Origin: Larimichthys crocea
Taxonomy: Eukaryota > Chordata > Actinopteri > Sciaenidae
Length of the DNA stretch: 64,000 nucleotides
NCBI RefSeq assembly: GCF_000972845.2
Contig: NC_040027.1
Span: forward strand, 10,522,954-10,586,953
Direction: 5' to 3'
Shown here: piece by piece, positions 33,801-46,900 of the stretch
Numbering within the stretch: the first letter of the stretch is position 1
Layout of the letters: every line of letters begins with the position of its first letter
Notes under the pieces: model-generated
Seen by the model: the letters and a program-made list of their open reading frames with translations, nothing else
What the model was told of the DNA's origin: nothing
Databases searched by the model: none
Program-made: the position numbers and the translations under genes

Positions 33801-36277
33801 CAGAACAGGGACCCCAAGTGTAATTCAGTTTTTAATTGACATTTACTTTATTCAACTTTTAATTAGCCTCATTAACATATTTATATACTGGGTTATTAAC
33901 CTATATGAGTTTATGACTGATTAAAAAAGGTTCATGCATAATTCTTATTGGTTATTAAAAAGCTGTCCACTGATTCATCCAAGTGGAGTGGATTTGATTT
34001 GATTTGATTATTATTTTGGTGAGAACAGTCAATTATTATGACAAAAATTGGCGGACCCCCTGCAGTACCTCTGCGGACCTCCTGGGGGTCGTGGACCCCT
34101 GGTTGAAGACCCCTGCTCTAAGGAGCAAGTAGGATATGATTTTAGACCCCGGCCTGCTCGGATGGCTGCTGATTTGCATTTGCACACAGTCTGGATTCAT
34201 TTCAGGAGGTTATTTTTGGATATATGTATTACAATGCTTCCTGCTGCTGCCTTCCACCACAATAACACTCGAGACTCACTCATGTTTGCATTCAGCTAGT
34301 TCTCCTCTGCTGTTATTGTGGTTTTTGGATGTTTTTTTTATTGCCCAGCTGCATCAAACTGTCATGTCTAGTCGAGGATAGTTAGTGAAGTTGCACACAT
34401 ACTGTCAGGGCTTATCATCACAGTTTCATCATTGGATAAACACTCTAAATCAAGCTTTGTGTTTTTACATTGACAGTAAATAAAAACCTCATAATTAAAA
34501 CTGAACTGTCTCCTCGTCTCTGCGTGTCAGTGCGCACTGTGTTTGGTCCCAGCCTCGACCACAACGTAATAAATCATCTCACTTGATGAACTTGTGCAAC
34601 GCACCACACAAAGTGACTCAGAGCAACAGCTGGCAAGCACTTGTGCTGGTGTGTAACAAGTGTGTGTGTCTGTGTGTTGGCGTGTGTGTGTGTGTATTAG
34701 GCCCGACCACCATGCATCAGCACTGTGCTGGTAATGAGTTATGCAAACGGCTGAAAGTGGACACCGGCCGAGAGGCCAGATGAGTCCAGGCGAAAACAGC
34801 ACATTCCTCCAGAGTCCTCATACCAGAGCCAGGAGCCAGAACATAGTCTGCGTGTCACTGATCAATGTACGAGACATACCGACACTGTTCAACTGAATTA
34901 TTGATCTGAACTGTCCTATTCTGAGCTGCAAGCTCTGTTAACAATCTCATCAGCACTGAATCCAGTACGGTTTTCTTTAAAGACTTGACTTTAATGTTTT
35001 ATCCCTCAGTTTTGATCAAATTCTACCATACAAATATGTATTTAATAATTTATGTCAATAAAATTACATAAGGTTTTTTATGTTGTGGTACCTTCAGGGG
35101 TCATTTCATCATGGTGTGTAAATAAATCTGTGTGTAAATGTACAAATATCTACATCAGTAACAGTGGGAAAAATATGTCCTGAGTATAATAACAGCATTA
35201 CTGGAACCTCTTTGTTTGCTTAGATTAATTCTTTTAAAAAGATCTTTATGCTTTAATTGCACGTTAATGTGATAATCAGAAGTGTCCTCCTCCGTACTGC
35301 TCAAATATCCAGTTTTTAGCTATACTTTACTCTCATTTAAGGACTCAAGATACCTTAAAGTAGGATCCATGAAACAAACTTTAGACAAACACATTCAGTC
35401 CTAAATGTCAGACTGGCTCTGTTCGTCCCTCCTCTGTTTTGCTCGTGTGCTAATTTAGTCTGAGCTCTGTAAGTGTGAGAATCTGAGGCAGGAGAAGTCC
35501 TTCTCGCGTTAGTCATGCTTATACGCATTAGCACAAGCTACAGTTTACTCTGTGCAGGCCACCATATGAAAATCATTCGTATGATGCAGGCTGAAAGAGA
35601 GAAAGTTCATCTCCCAGTTCAACTGTAGAGTCTGAACATATACTGAACGCTAAACACGATGTGGTTGAAGAAACAGAGTTTCGAGTAAGGAAAGTTAAAG
35701 AAGTCGTTTCAGCACCTTGGACAGATCTCAGTGCCCCCAAGTTTCAAAAATCATTCATTTAAGGTTCAAACTTAATTTTGAAGGAACATTATGTACGATC
35801 TGTTTGCTTTTGTAATTCTACCGTGCAGTCCACTTGTGTACTACTATCGTGAACATGGATACACCTGTAAATATAAAAACTACTAAGTCGCCAACAGCCA
35901 AACATCAAGCAGGTGCAACAACTCAAGACACAGCAGCCAGCTAATATTACGCACTAGTCCAACAGCGAGAAGTCCAGCTCGGCGTCTGTCTTTCAGCCTT
36001 TTTTTATTTTGTGACTCTCTCTTTTTCTCATCTTAGCTTCCTCCATCAAAGTCCTCTTCAGTCTCTTTGCCTCTGCCATGTCTGCAGAGGCTGCTGATTG
36101 CGGTTACATTCCCCGTTGGCCCTACCACGGCACAGCAGTCCAAAACTTGTCCTAACCCATATCAACACCAACAGTCGCCTGGTGCTCTGAGCAAACCAGT
36201 CCAGGCAGCACAGGTAAGAGCTAACCAGCTAACAGCAGCTACAGTTTACAAACAGTTTCCCATCCATCAGGAAACTC
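30807..36277. repeat. 5.5-kb duplicated segment, copy B
   Basis: Second copy of 25252-30796. It continues without a break into unique sequence at about 36278. Relative to A it lacks about 63 bp matching roughly 26975-27037 and lacks the SINE tail. It carries other small gains, such as the gatttgatttgatttgatta run near 33995. Confidence 0.95.
33780..34115. mobile_element. MITE-like element (copy B)
   Basis: Counterpart of 28371-28681. It starts caggggtgttcaa, so one substitution breaks the perfect inverted end, and ends ttgaagacccctg. Confidence 0.6.
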
Positions 36278-38157
36278 TGAGGAGGAGGAAAACCAGAAAA
36301 CAGCTCACCAAAATCTGTGAAACAGTTCTTGGTGTGTGACTTAGTTAGATTACAGAGTGGGAATGACAGACACACCATTCACATGATTATTAGCATCTGA
36401 ATGATTTCCAAGCTGTACGTTTTAAGGTAGAAAAGTTACGTAATGATGCGTTCAAACCAGTGCTGACGTGTCGGCTCATTAGACCTAAACCGTCCACAGT
36501 AGCAGAAACGTTAAACAGAGTTATAAATCTCGCTGTAATAAGCCCACTGTCAGCAGAGACAAGAAGACTGAGACTAATAAAAATATTGAGCTGACACTGA
36601 CAGCTCTCACACTTTATGAGGAGTCAATTACATTTGCTTCCAGCTGGATTATGTTAACATAATAAACTGGTTTAAACCGGACACGGCATGCGTAGCGTCG
36701 AGGGCACAGGCCCGTCTGGATGGAGTTAAGTGCTGTTGGACAGAATTTAGATGTCACAGCTGGTGACAAGTTTGTGACGCATGTAAGGTGACGTTATGTT
36801 TTCCAGCGACTGACGAAGCGTCGATTCACCTGCCAAGGACTATTGTTGTCGCATTGTTCGGTCAAAGCGACCTGTTGATTCCACCTCAGCTGCACGATAG
36901 CAGAAATGTCACAGATGCCAGTCATACCTCGGCTCATTACTTTTACTGCCAGTACTCTGTACTCAGACATGTTTGGTCAACAATAGAGTACTTTGTCTCG
37001 AGGAAGACCGGTTATGAAACAAGTCTGTTCACACCACCAGAAATATAACTCTCCTGAAAGCGGACACCAGCTCTGCTTCCCAGAGTCACAGATATGATAA
37101 TGATGAAGCCACATACATGCAACATTCAGAGCTTTGTAGGCGTAAATACACAGATATAATTTTCATATTATGATTTAGGAAGTAGTCAGATAATGCATGG
37201 TGCTCTGAAGTGGTTCAATTTTATATTAACTGAAATATTTTCAAGTGTTTTTTATGTGTTTTATTAGTAATTATGAGTGAAAAACACAAAGACTGAGCTG
37301 CAAAAACACACTGACACATTTGTGTGCTCACAAATCTGCATCAAAATACACATCATAGCAGACAACCACCAATTCTTTAAAGGTCCGGTGTGAAGAACTG
37401 GACTAATCGCTGCATTGCAATCTCCTCACATCACTCTCACCTTCCTCCTTAGTGTAAAGGAGGAACAAACCTTTAAGGACCCTGTTTAGAGTCACTGTTA
37501 AGTTTGTCTGTTCTGGGCTACTGTAGAAACACAGTGTTTAAATATGGCCTCCATGAAAGAGGACCTGCTCCCACTACAGATATAAAAGGAGAATTTTTAA
37601 GTAACAAAACAAAAAGATTAGATAATCATACATGCATGAAAACATAGTTTTGAATATTATATTCCATATTTGCCTTATTCTGAAAATAAAGTCCCCAAAT
37701 CTTACACACTACGCCTTCAGGTGTAATATTTCAACCTGTAAAAATGTTTGAAAATGTCCAAACTTGTTAAGAAATCCTTTAAATTCCTCGATCCAGGCCC
37801 ACAAAAACTTGGTCCTCGATCTGTGCTTTAACTTTCTAATAAATCTCATTCTGATCTGATGACCTGAGAGATCGCCTCACAGACAAACAACAAGGACAAC
37901 AGAATCTCCTCAGTGAAGCCAACAAACACAAACAACATCACTTTGGCATTAAGACAGCATTACTTCCGGTTCATGGAGGCCCGGCAGCTTGTCAGCCACA
38001 GTGTGACAGCTGAGCACAGTGGACAAAGACTTGGTGGATTTCTCACATTATTTTTAACCATTCAGACTCAAAGGACTTCTGGCATGCTCCTAAAAATATC
38101 ACCTGTTCACATGCAGCACAGGTGCACGGACTCAAATTCCTCTCTTTGCAGTGTTAC
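36278..38157. other. mylk4 intron candidate, nothing recognised
   Basis: Unique AT-rich sequence with no supported exon or element. It is intronic only if the upstream first exons belong to mylk4. Confidence 0.4.
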
Positions 38158-38295
38158 CTGTGTGTCCACAGGTGATGTGGTCTTTCCTGTCTTCTTAATG
38201 GAGAATAATTTCCACCACCGTCGCCATAGGAACGTGGCCACCAGACACACACTCCCCAATATCCAAATATCTTTATCCCTGAGAAAGTCCTCCAT
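38158..38295 (-). CDS. Candidate mylk4 first exon B (membrane anchor)
   Basis: 46 codons from an ATG in an ideal initiation context (CCACCATGG) to a strong donor CAG|GTAACAC, phase 0. The peptide opens MEDFLRDKD. A short hydrophobic run of about 15 residues follows (IWILGSVCLVATFLW), then a basic stretch (RRWWKL, KKTGK). This is the layout of a signal anchor with the C-terminal side in the cytosol. The phase matches mylk4 exon 2 at 18571, the next recognised minus-strand acceptor exon downstream, so it could give a membrane-tethered kinase of about 598 residues. It might instead start a separate small gene. I do not recognise this peptide from any family. Confidence 0.45.
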
Positions 38296-40970
38296 GGTGG
38301 ACGTGTTTCCTTTTTCCTGTCTCCCTGTTGTCTGTCTTATCTCAGCCTCTCTGCCTCCTGTGGCGAAAGAGTCTCAGGTGGTGGGCAACAACTTGTTGAC
38401 ATGGGGCGAGACAGCAGGCGTTGACTATGGCGTTGAATAGCTGTGCATTGAATGCTCAATGTCTTGCTCACCACAGACTCGAGGACAAGAACAGGAGGTC
38501 TGTGCTGTCAAGTCACCTGCCCACCCAGCCAACCATTCACCCTCCACCCGGCTTCTTCCCTGCCTCCCTCCCACCCAGGACCTAAAAGGAGAGAACATGC
38601 CGTCTCTGAGACGAGAATGGGACAGGTGGTGTTGGGTTCAGGGTGTCGTTGCTTTACGCAGAATCAGATGCCCGCGGGTTCCACTGGTATGTTAGTGAGA
38701 CCCCTGCGGTATCCTTTAACTTCGGACACAGCACTTCATGCGTGCATGAATGCATGCTCCTAACTATATCTGTCAGGCAGTCGCTTCGCCTGCTCTGTAG
38801 CCCACAAACAGAGTGCACGCATCACTGCAGATGCAAACTCTGGCAAACAGGTCGACGGTCACGCGCGCATGTAAACAAACCCCAGCATCTGTGTGCTGCT
38901 AAGTTTATCTGCTCTGGAGCCACAAGGGTCGAAGTGGTTGTGTTTTTCCGTGAACTTCTGTGTGGAAACGAGAGAGAGAAAGGAGGCCGCTTGGGTGTAA
39001 AATAATAACGTTTTAATAAAAGAAAGAAAAAGAGAAGTAAATAGAAAACTTCAGCACACACCTATGGATGAAGATGTACACGTCCACTCTGTGCTGTCAG
39101 CAGAGGACTGCACAGTTTCCTTTTTGGACTCTAAGTGTGTGACAGCTATCTGTTTGAATGGAGATGATGATTTATACCGAATAGTGAAATGTGACCACTG
39201 CAGCCAAGCAGATCAGATCTCTCCCCATGCCCTGCTAAGCTTGTCGGTTTACAGTATGAAGGTCTTTTAACCTTTCTTTAGGAGAGGTCGAGACATTTTT
39301 TTGTGATTTATATCAGAAATATGGTGAAATATACAAGTGGCAGCAGAACTTTTACATATTTAAGACAAAAGACAAAAAGTTTTTCAACATGATCAACTTT
39401 TTTTTAGAGCGCAGAAGGTTAAAGCAAGCTTGATTTAACAAGCAGCAGCAGCTGGGGAGGGGTTCAAGGGTCAAAGGGGTTGCAGAGCAGGACCCCTCAG
39501 AGGGGTAAATATTCCCCCAGTGGGAATCTGAGGAGAAGCTCAGGAGGACTGGAGTGACAGTCGATGGATCTGTTGACTGTTCTGCATGTCTCTGATAACA
39601 ACGTGGAAGCTCGTAGCCGTTAAACTGTGAAGAGCAAAGAGTCGGGGATGGAAGTAAGCTGAGGTAGAGAGGAAGAGGAGAGAGTGAGGGGTGCTATGAT
39701 TGGCTGAGGATCTTAAATTACATATGGTGCCTCCTGTGTAAGCCTAACAGCTCCCTGAGCGCAGCCTGGTGGTCACATGAACAAGTGCCGCTGATTTAAA
39801 GTTGGATAAGACAAAAAATAGAAAAGCTGAATTCCCCCAAATTATGTAGAAATGCTCACAATGCAAACACTGAGATCAAACAGCTGATGGACCCTCTGCA
39901 GAGATTCTCATGGCAGTTAAAAGTCACGATAATGATAATAACCTCTTCATTTCATGCTGTATTTATGGAATCGAACATATCGTCTTTGGTCCCTTCTCCT
40001 CAGGTTCCTGTGCTACAGTTTAAACACTTAGAAATAACTATATTTTCTGTAAAACGACCTCATTATGGGTGTAATATAACTATATTGTTCATTTGAACAG
40101 GCCTTCTGGCCGCAGTGTCGTTTTCTGGAATGTTTCCACTCATCGTGCTTAATTAACTCTCGTCAAGTCGCGGAGGCCAAATGAGTAATCTAGTAAACTG
40201 TCTTCTAACATCTTTGCTTCATGGGAACTGACATTGACATGAACTCACATCAGAGTGCGAGACCTCTGTGTTCATCTTCTAAATGTAGTAACTCAAACTG
40301 GCCCGGTGCCGCCATCTCGTGGCAACTGGATCTGTGTGCATTGACCAGACGCCGAGCATTCATTACAGTCTGTGGTTTACAGTGTGTGTGTGTGTGTGTG
40401 TGTGTGTGAGAGTTATGACCTAGGCTACATTTGAGGGACACATTTCCAACTAAAGAGCGGTTAATTGGTGGCAGCTTGTCCAATTGGGGTCAGAAGCTAA
40501 GGTTGATATTTGGGTCTGTGGTCAGTGTAAACCTGATAAAGTCAAGTTTCTCTGATGTCCCCCTTCACTAAGCAAACATGTCTGGGTGTGTGAGTGTCAG
40601 TCTGCGAGTTGAGGAGGTTCAAACAGACACTCAAAGATCTGCAGCTCCACCTAGTGGGCTTGTTGCTCAGTGTTCCACCTGTCTGAGCATGTTGTGCCTG
40701 CCAACGGGTACCAAGAACTGGACGAGTTGGTTATTTCAGTTCTCTTCTTCCTCCTTTCTGCACAGACTGCAGATTGTGGTTAGGTTACCATCAGGGGGCA
40801 CAACACTGTTATAATCTCATTTAATCTAAATACTGGCTGATGATAGACCTAAAATAAAAAGAAGCCAAATACCCAAGTCATGTGTATGAGTAGTAATTGA
40901 ACCTACTAATGTAGAATGAATGCAAAAACCTTGGGGAAGAAGGTTAAAGGAAGTAGAAATCTGTTTGTAC
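38296..40970. other. Intron or flank, nothing recognised
   Basis: No supported coding exon. It contains a (GT)n tract at about 40382-40408 and otherwise unique sequence. Confidence 0.4.
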
Positions 40971-41223
40971 CTGCTGGTTTCCTCCCTCCAGCTCCACATG
41001 TTTGAGCTCCCAGAAGCAGCGCATCGTCTCCACCTTCTCCAGGTGCCGGTAGAAGGCCAGTCGGCCCAGACGGAGGCTGTTGCTGCGGTTGCGTATGGCC
41101 TTCAGCCCCTCCATCTTTTCGACGATGGGGGACATGGGTATCGGCGGTGGCACGGCAGATGATTGGAGTTTCCCATTCTTCTTGCCAGAAACAGACTCGT
41201 TACACAGAGTCTTCTTGTCTGAC
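40971..41223 (-). CDS. mylk4: Candidate mylk4 first coding exon C (mammalian-type N-terminus)
   Basis: Exon bounded by acceptor gtcatttcag and donor CAG|GTACAA, ending in phase 0. The likely start is ATG at 41135 (MSPIVEKMEG), giving 55 codons; the frame is also open upstream to the acceptor. The segment NSLRLGRLAFYRHLEKVETM followed by RCFWELK parallels the N-terminus of human MYLK4 as I recall it (NSNQLEKMAFFQCREEVEK, then VKCFLEK): conserved Ala-Phe-aromatic, Glu-x-Val-Glu and Cys-Phe-x-Glu. Spliced to exon 2 at 18571 it would give about 607 residues. The 22-kb intron includes the doubtful duplication. Confidence 0.6.
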
Positions 41224-41581
41224 CTGAAATGACAACGTCATCACGTTTACCAAGAATCCTTCAGCACGACAGTGTCATGGATAAAATGTAAATGATGAGT
41301 TAAAGCAGTTAGTTCATCAAGAGAAAATAAATTTGTCTTTTATGACACGAAACATTTATTTAAACATTTTAAAGAAGTTACTGCTTACAGCTTCTTAAAT
41401 TCTGATTATTTCAAAACAATTTGAAGCCATCAATTTGTACCTTGGGAAACTGTGATTCAAATTTTTCCAACATTCCTTAGACTAAACAATTAATTAATTA
41501 ATTTGTTAACATAATTTACTGAATGAAAATGTTGCGGTCTTTCTGAAATTTCTTTTTTTCTTTTTAAATTAGAGCTGTAAG

Positions 41582-41910
41582 ATTTTATGTATTTTTATTG
41601 GGCATTTATAATACAAACATACAAATAGAGTAATTACAGAACACATACAGAATACTCTGCTATACATATAGGAAACCGAATTTTAAGTTGGATTTGTATT
41701 AGCAAGGTACTGTAAAAAATGTTGCCAAGTTACGTCAAAATGTTTAGAACATATTTTATTCTCTCCACATGGAGTGTATTAGTTAATTCTTCAAGCCACA
41801 TCTTAGATGTTGGTGTGTTTACACTCTTCCATAACGTGAGAATCATTTTCTTCGCTATTATAAGACCATATGAAATAAAACATTGTTGTGCTTTAATTAA
41901 TTTTTCTGGC
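41582..41910 (-). mobile_element. L1-like LINE 3' end with target duplication
   Basis: The minus strand reads a continuous ORF2 C-terminus: IIAKKMILTLWKSVNTPTSK, then MWLEELTNTLHVERIKYVL and a stop. This is the AKKxI..W...PT...W..E...L..ERI.Y pattern of L1 elements. The fragment is flanked by gagctgtaag at 41572-41581 and 41911-41920, a 10-bp target-site duplication. 5'-truncated, inactive. Confidence 0.85.
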
Positions 41911-41920
41911 GAGCTGTAAG

Positions 41921-43762
41921 TTTTTTTAACAAGTTTTTACTTTAGGAAACTGTTATGGGCATTTTAACTATTTTCTTAATAGATGAGGTGAAAGACATTA
42001 AGAGAGAAGCTGATCAGTAAAATAATAATCAGTAAATAATAATAATAATATTAATAATAATGTTTTTGGTGAATTTCGGTGACTCTGTCAGAGCTCTTTA
42101 TTTGTTAAAAGGATTTCTGCCTTAGTGTAACTCTACACTGTTAAAATAACAGTGCGCTCCATATGCCTTGGTCCAGTCGTCCAGCAGTAGCAGCAGTATC
42201 TCAGATCCAAATGGGATGACTGATGATGTGCTGGAGAAATCCGGCCTGACGCCCGCTGGTGACAGCTGGCTTTTCTGCTGCGCCCTACCTGTTGAGCCTT
42301 TTGGGGGAGTCATGGAAGATCACTCGGGATATTTATACCTCCGGAGTGTAAATGTCCTGCCTTTGCTTGACAATTACAGAGGTCAGAGAGGGGCTGTAGT
42401 TTCAACATGGTGCATGAGCCCCTAATGCAGAGCGTATCTCACAGCCAGGGCTGTTCTTCAGCATCAGAGGCTTTCTCAGGGTAGGATTTCAACTCCAGTG
42501 CTAAAACTGAAAGAGCGGCCTGGGAGGCACCTGTCACTGTTCCTTATGTTGGCCTGTTTACACTGGGTGATTGATTCACAGTTGTCACAGTTTCAACTTA
42601 TATTAATTGTTTTGTTTTTTTTAAACTTTTATTTGTATTTATTTATTTTCCTATGTGTATGAAGGGGTTCAGGCTGCAGATGCACCAACTGTGCAGATAC
42701 ATTTACACAAGTCATTCATTTTATGTTGTTAGTTAAAAGGTGCCAGATTCTAAAATAGCATTACGTGCGTTGGTAGACCTTTTTCACAGCATGACATGAC
42801 GTGAAACAGTCGGGTCAGCTCAGGTGTTTCCAATGATACCGATTAAGGTTCAGTTCCATTTATTGCAGCCAGCATGCATCAGTGACATAACAAAAATGTT
42901 CTTGTTGTCAAAAATGGCATTCTTACAAAGAGACAGCAAATCCTTCACGATGACTATGCGACTTCAGTGCATTTTACTGGTGATGCATGTGAAGTTTGAT
43001 AAGGATTTAGCACTTTTCCTTGAGCTGTGGACTTCTTCCACCACTCACTGTGAGACACAACAGTTGTCTGACCTGATCTTTAAATTTTTGGGGTCTTGAA
43101 GAAGGTCCTTTCAAGAACTCTCGTGCCTGTTTTGATGGTGTCATCTGGAGCTGAGCTGGTTCACAGGTCTAGAGAGCCCTGATGCACCTGGGTGGCTCTG
43201 GGTGACCCCGGGGGGGTCACGCACTTTAAAGGGCTTTATTTTGGGTGACCCTGTAGTACAGGGCGAGGGTTCAAGGGGCACGCTCGCAGCAGAAATGGAA
43301 AAACCTCCGTTGGTGAAAAACTGTTAGAAGGCAGGGGTTGTGTTGCCTGGCAGACAGGACCTTGACTTTGACAGTCGTTGCTTTAACCACCCGTTACATA
43401 AGGGTGTTTTGCACGGTATGAGGCTGTGTTTTACGCGTGCATGCGCGCTGGCAGCCGGTGTGTCACTGTCTGAGCAATGCTGTAGTTTGTGTATGTTTAC
43501 TTTGCTTGGCGGCCTTCGGTAATCCCTCCCTATAAAACGGCAAGGGGGTTCCTATCTGTCTTCTCCATCATAATCCTTCCGTGTAACTGATAGGAAGAAC
43601 CGCATGTGTCTCATGCCTCTTAAAGTAGCAATGAATCATGAAGACCCCGAGGACTGTGTGAGTCCACGAGTGTATGTTTAGCTGGGTTTGCGTCGTTCAG
43701 ATCCCCCCTAAAATGCCAAATGTGACACAAGAGCAAAGTGATGAGAGCTGTTAAAAACTTAC
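41921..43762. other. Upstream mylk4 intron candidate, nothing recognised
   Basis: Contains an (AAT)n run near 42030-42060. No supported exon or element otherwise. Confidence 0.4.
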
Positions 43763-43797
43763 CCGCAGGCATCCCTAAATCTATTTATACTGGACGT
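43763..43797 (-). other. mylk4: Possible 35-nt 5' exon of mylk4
   Basis: Acceptor cttattcttttaacccccacag and donor GCGG|GTAAG enclose 35 nt. In the frame TSSINRFRDACG it would run in phase into the 41.2-kb exon. No in-frame start was found upstream, so it is probably untranslated if real. Confidence 0.35.
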
Positions 43798-46760
43798 CTG
43801 TGGGGGTTAAAAGAATAAGAAAAATCACATGAACGATAAGTGCTGATTATGACAATAATGCTAATTGGAGGGGACACCGTCAGGATGTGTTTGGTATTGT
43901 GAAATTATTCCTACGTGTTCAGGACTGCGGCCAAATGCTGCATCAGTCTGCACATAGCTGTGGGTTTATTGTAACAGGCTAATTGTACAAGGTACAAGCT
44001 TGGGACAATGGAGAGGGTTAAAAACAGAGACACCATGAAAGACGGTAGCAACAGGTGACAATTCAACGCCGCTCACTGTCATCTGTGCGTCTTTATGCCT
44101 CGTGAAAGACACAAAAAGCTACTGGGATCACAGAGGGTGTAATAAAACTGCTACTCATCAGGTTAACTGATGGAGGCCTTTGTCACCATAACTCATAAAA
44201 AAACAAATTGGACATAATGAGACTAATCAGGCGGGAATTTTGAACACCGTGGGCATATGATAAAATGTACGAGAGATACATAAAACATTTGTGAAATACT
44301 AAATATGACTGCACATCAGTTTTAATCTCTGGGCATCCAGCACAAACTTTGTTTCTCACACTCGCACACTATAATAACGCCAGCCTTGCCTTCTGTCTGC
44401 GCATATTTACACATTGCATCTTGTCGAAATAGAAAATGTGATTTAATGAGCAATTGCTCTATTTCTTGATTGTCACCAGCCGTTGCTTTCCACTCTGACC
44501 TCGCTCTGAAACAAATCCACATTGTAACTATCTTTAAAGCTTATAGGGTAAAACATGTCACTAATAAAAGAGTTTGGGGTTGTTATGAGGTTTATTATCC
44601 TTAACCTTTGACAAAGGTTATCCATTTTGGGCTAAGCTATATATATAACTTTTGTTTAAAACTTTAAAAACTGTTTCAGCTGTTTAAAAATAATTTTATT
44701 TGATGAACAGGAAGGTCACTTTTATTTTGTTGTTTTTTTGTGGGATATTTACACATGAGAGTTATATTAAGAATACATGAATATAATTAACATGAAATGA
44801 CCCATTCAAAAATGGCAGCGTATCTCCATATCTGAAAATGCTACAAATTATTTCTTTTTCATCTGACACAGCAGCGGGTCTCTCAGCCTTTATCTGACCC
44901 GGTGTAGAATAACAAGCCAAGCGCAAATATTGCACAGGCAATTCAAGGGGGGGCCGATTCTTCTCTCATGTAAACGAAAATCTAGAAATCATCTCCAGCC
45001 TCTTCTCTGTGTATCCGCTGCTAGGTAAACAGACAGAGCGGCCGCTCTCAGCTAAGATAACATGAAGTGGCGAGGGGAGACACAGAGTCTGCTGCATGCA
45101 TGTTTGCTTGTGTCGCGTGCACGTGTGTGCGTTCATTCATGTGTATGGGACGTTATGTAAAAGTGTGTAAGTAATCCAAGGGTTAACGCTGCTATGGTTT
45201 GTTTGTTACGGTACAGAAACAGCAACAGGGCAGATTAGGGGCCCCTTTTTTAAGTATCAGGACAGGACAGAGGGGTCTAGTCCCAGACGGCCTGAGTAGG
45301 AGGGGCGACCCTCGAATGGACAGTCTTCACCGCAGGGTGCTATCTCTTCTCTCTCAGGGGGCCTCTGTTGTCGTGCTGGTTTAGTAGTCGCATGGAAACG
45401 GGCATCAAAGCCTATAAACCATAGGAATGCGGGGGAGGTGTCTCTGAGTGTGTGCGTATGAAGAAGAGAATAGAATAGTACCGAACGTTATCATACGACC
45501 AAATTTGTCTTCGGTCTCAGCTCGGGCGAAGGAAGCAAAGGTCAAATGTCAAAAACAAAAAAAGTGGACACGTACAGAACACACGAAGCCTCAAGTGGAC
45601 ATCTCCAAATTATCTGTGCCAGAGGACACAATGTTCGACTGCAACCGCGTTCGACAGAAAGGAAAAAAAAAACAGCCCACAGCTCTCACTGCTTCATTAG
45701 AGAGGCACTTTTCAAATTAATAGGCATCAAATTAAACATGTTGACTGGCCGACAAGAAAATATCAAGTGATCAACAGGTTTATGTTTCTCCTTCCAAACT
45801 CGCCGTTGCCCCCCTTTACAAGCCTGCCAGCTCGCTGCAGCTTCAAAGCCAAGCCGTGATCAGCGTATCATCACCACGGCTCTCTGGCGCGTCCGATGCA
45901 AATAGTTGGACTGAGGGTGTTCTCTTAGGCCTGGGAGGCCAAACTGATAACGGACTTGTGCGACCCTGAAATTCTGCTGTGCCATGTACACACAGCCGCT
46001 TGCACATATATAAGTACAGTAACTCCTTATAGCCTTCTCGGATAGACAGACACAAAAGCTGCACAGATATATGGTGCCCACAGCCCTCCGAGTCCATCAC
46101 GCTTGACAACAAATCAGCAGCCTCTGCAGAAGAGTGTAACCGTAGAGCTTCCACTCAATGTTTTCCATTTCACAGTGAACAAAGAGCTCTTATGTTAGTC
46201 CACAGTAGATAGGGTTACTTTCTGCTTTGCACTAAAATGCATGTATGAAAAATGATTTCTGCAACCTAGAGTACATTCAATTATTATTTTTACTTATTTA
46301 TATCAGGATAGTTTGCCCGGTTTGTTGAGCTGTTGCACATAAATCTACAGTGTGATCTTTTTTTGAAGGGTATCAACATTTTAATACTAAAATACAGTTG
46401 TTGTTTTTGTCTTTAAACTCAACCTGTGTCGGATAGAAGACAAGAAAAAGTCCTTCAGTCAAACATTACTTCAAACCAAACCCCCGGGATAAATGCGCGC
46501 TAAATAAATCAGTGTGCCGGGTAACTTGACAAGTGGCACCTTGCACTGGACGAACCTGATACCACAGGAGAAGAGGTGTTAGAATTTAAAACATGGTCAT
46601 TATGCAAGTTCAAGATTGCTTTGCGTTTCTAAAGGATAACACAAATAGTCGCTGTAGGCAGGTCAAAGTCGTCTTTAACCCTTTAATTGCAGCGTTCCAA
46701 TTAGGGACGAGGGTGGCAGCAGTTTTCATGCATTTGCAAGTGGAACCCCAGAAGACTCAC
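43798..46760. other. Non-coding, nothing recognised
   Basis: No supported gene. Unique sequence with short low-complexity tracts. Confidence 0.4.
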
Positions 46761-46900
46761 CCTTGGTAGCTGGGCACATTTGCAATCACCAAAACCTTCT
46801 TCTCTTTTCCTCCCATGTCTCTCATGGGTGTGATGGAGTCCGTCTCTCCAGGTTTCCTCTCTCTTCCTCCACTGGCTTATGTTTTTAGGTCCGGCTACTG
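46761..46900 (-). other. mylk4: Possible mylk4 distal 5' exon
   Basis: A strong donor (CCAAGG|GTGAGT) ends a segment whose MRDMGGKEKKVLVIANVPSY frame looks protein-like. That frame is out of phase with the 43.8-kb and 41.2-kb exons and would stop within four codons of the former. It could be a 5' UTR exon of the distal promoter. The right limit is arbitrary. The following 46.95-47.25 kb is purine- and GC-rich. Confidence 0.25.

Noticed and set aside
25252..36277. A genuine recent tandem duplication inside mylk4
   Set aside because: The fixed 10-N gap at the exact joint and the allele-like differences fit unmerged haplotypes better. Kept as a finding with the test stated.
37913..38440. 175-codon plus-strand frame
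   Set aside because: Antisense to the well-bounded minus-strand exon at 38158-38295; no resemblance to known proteins.
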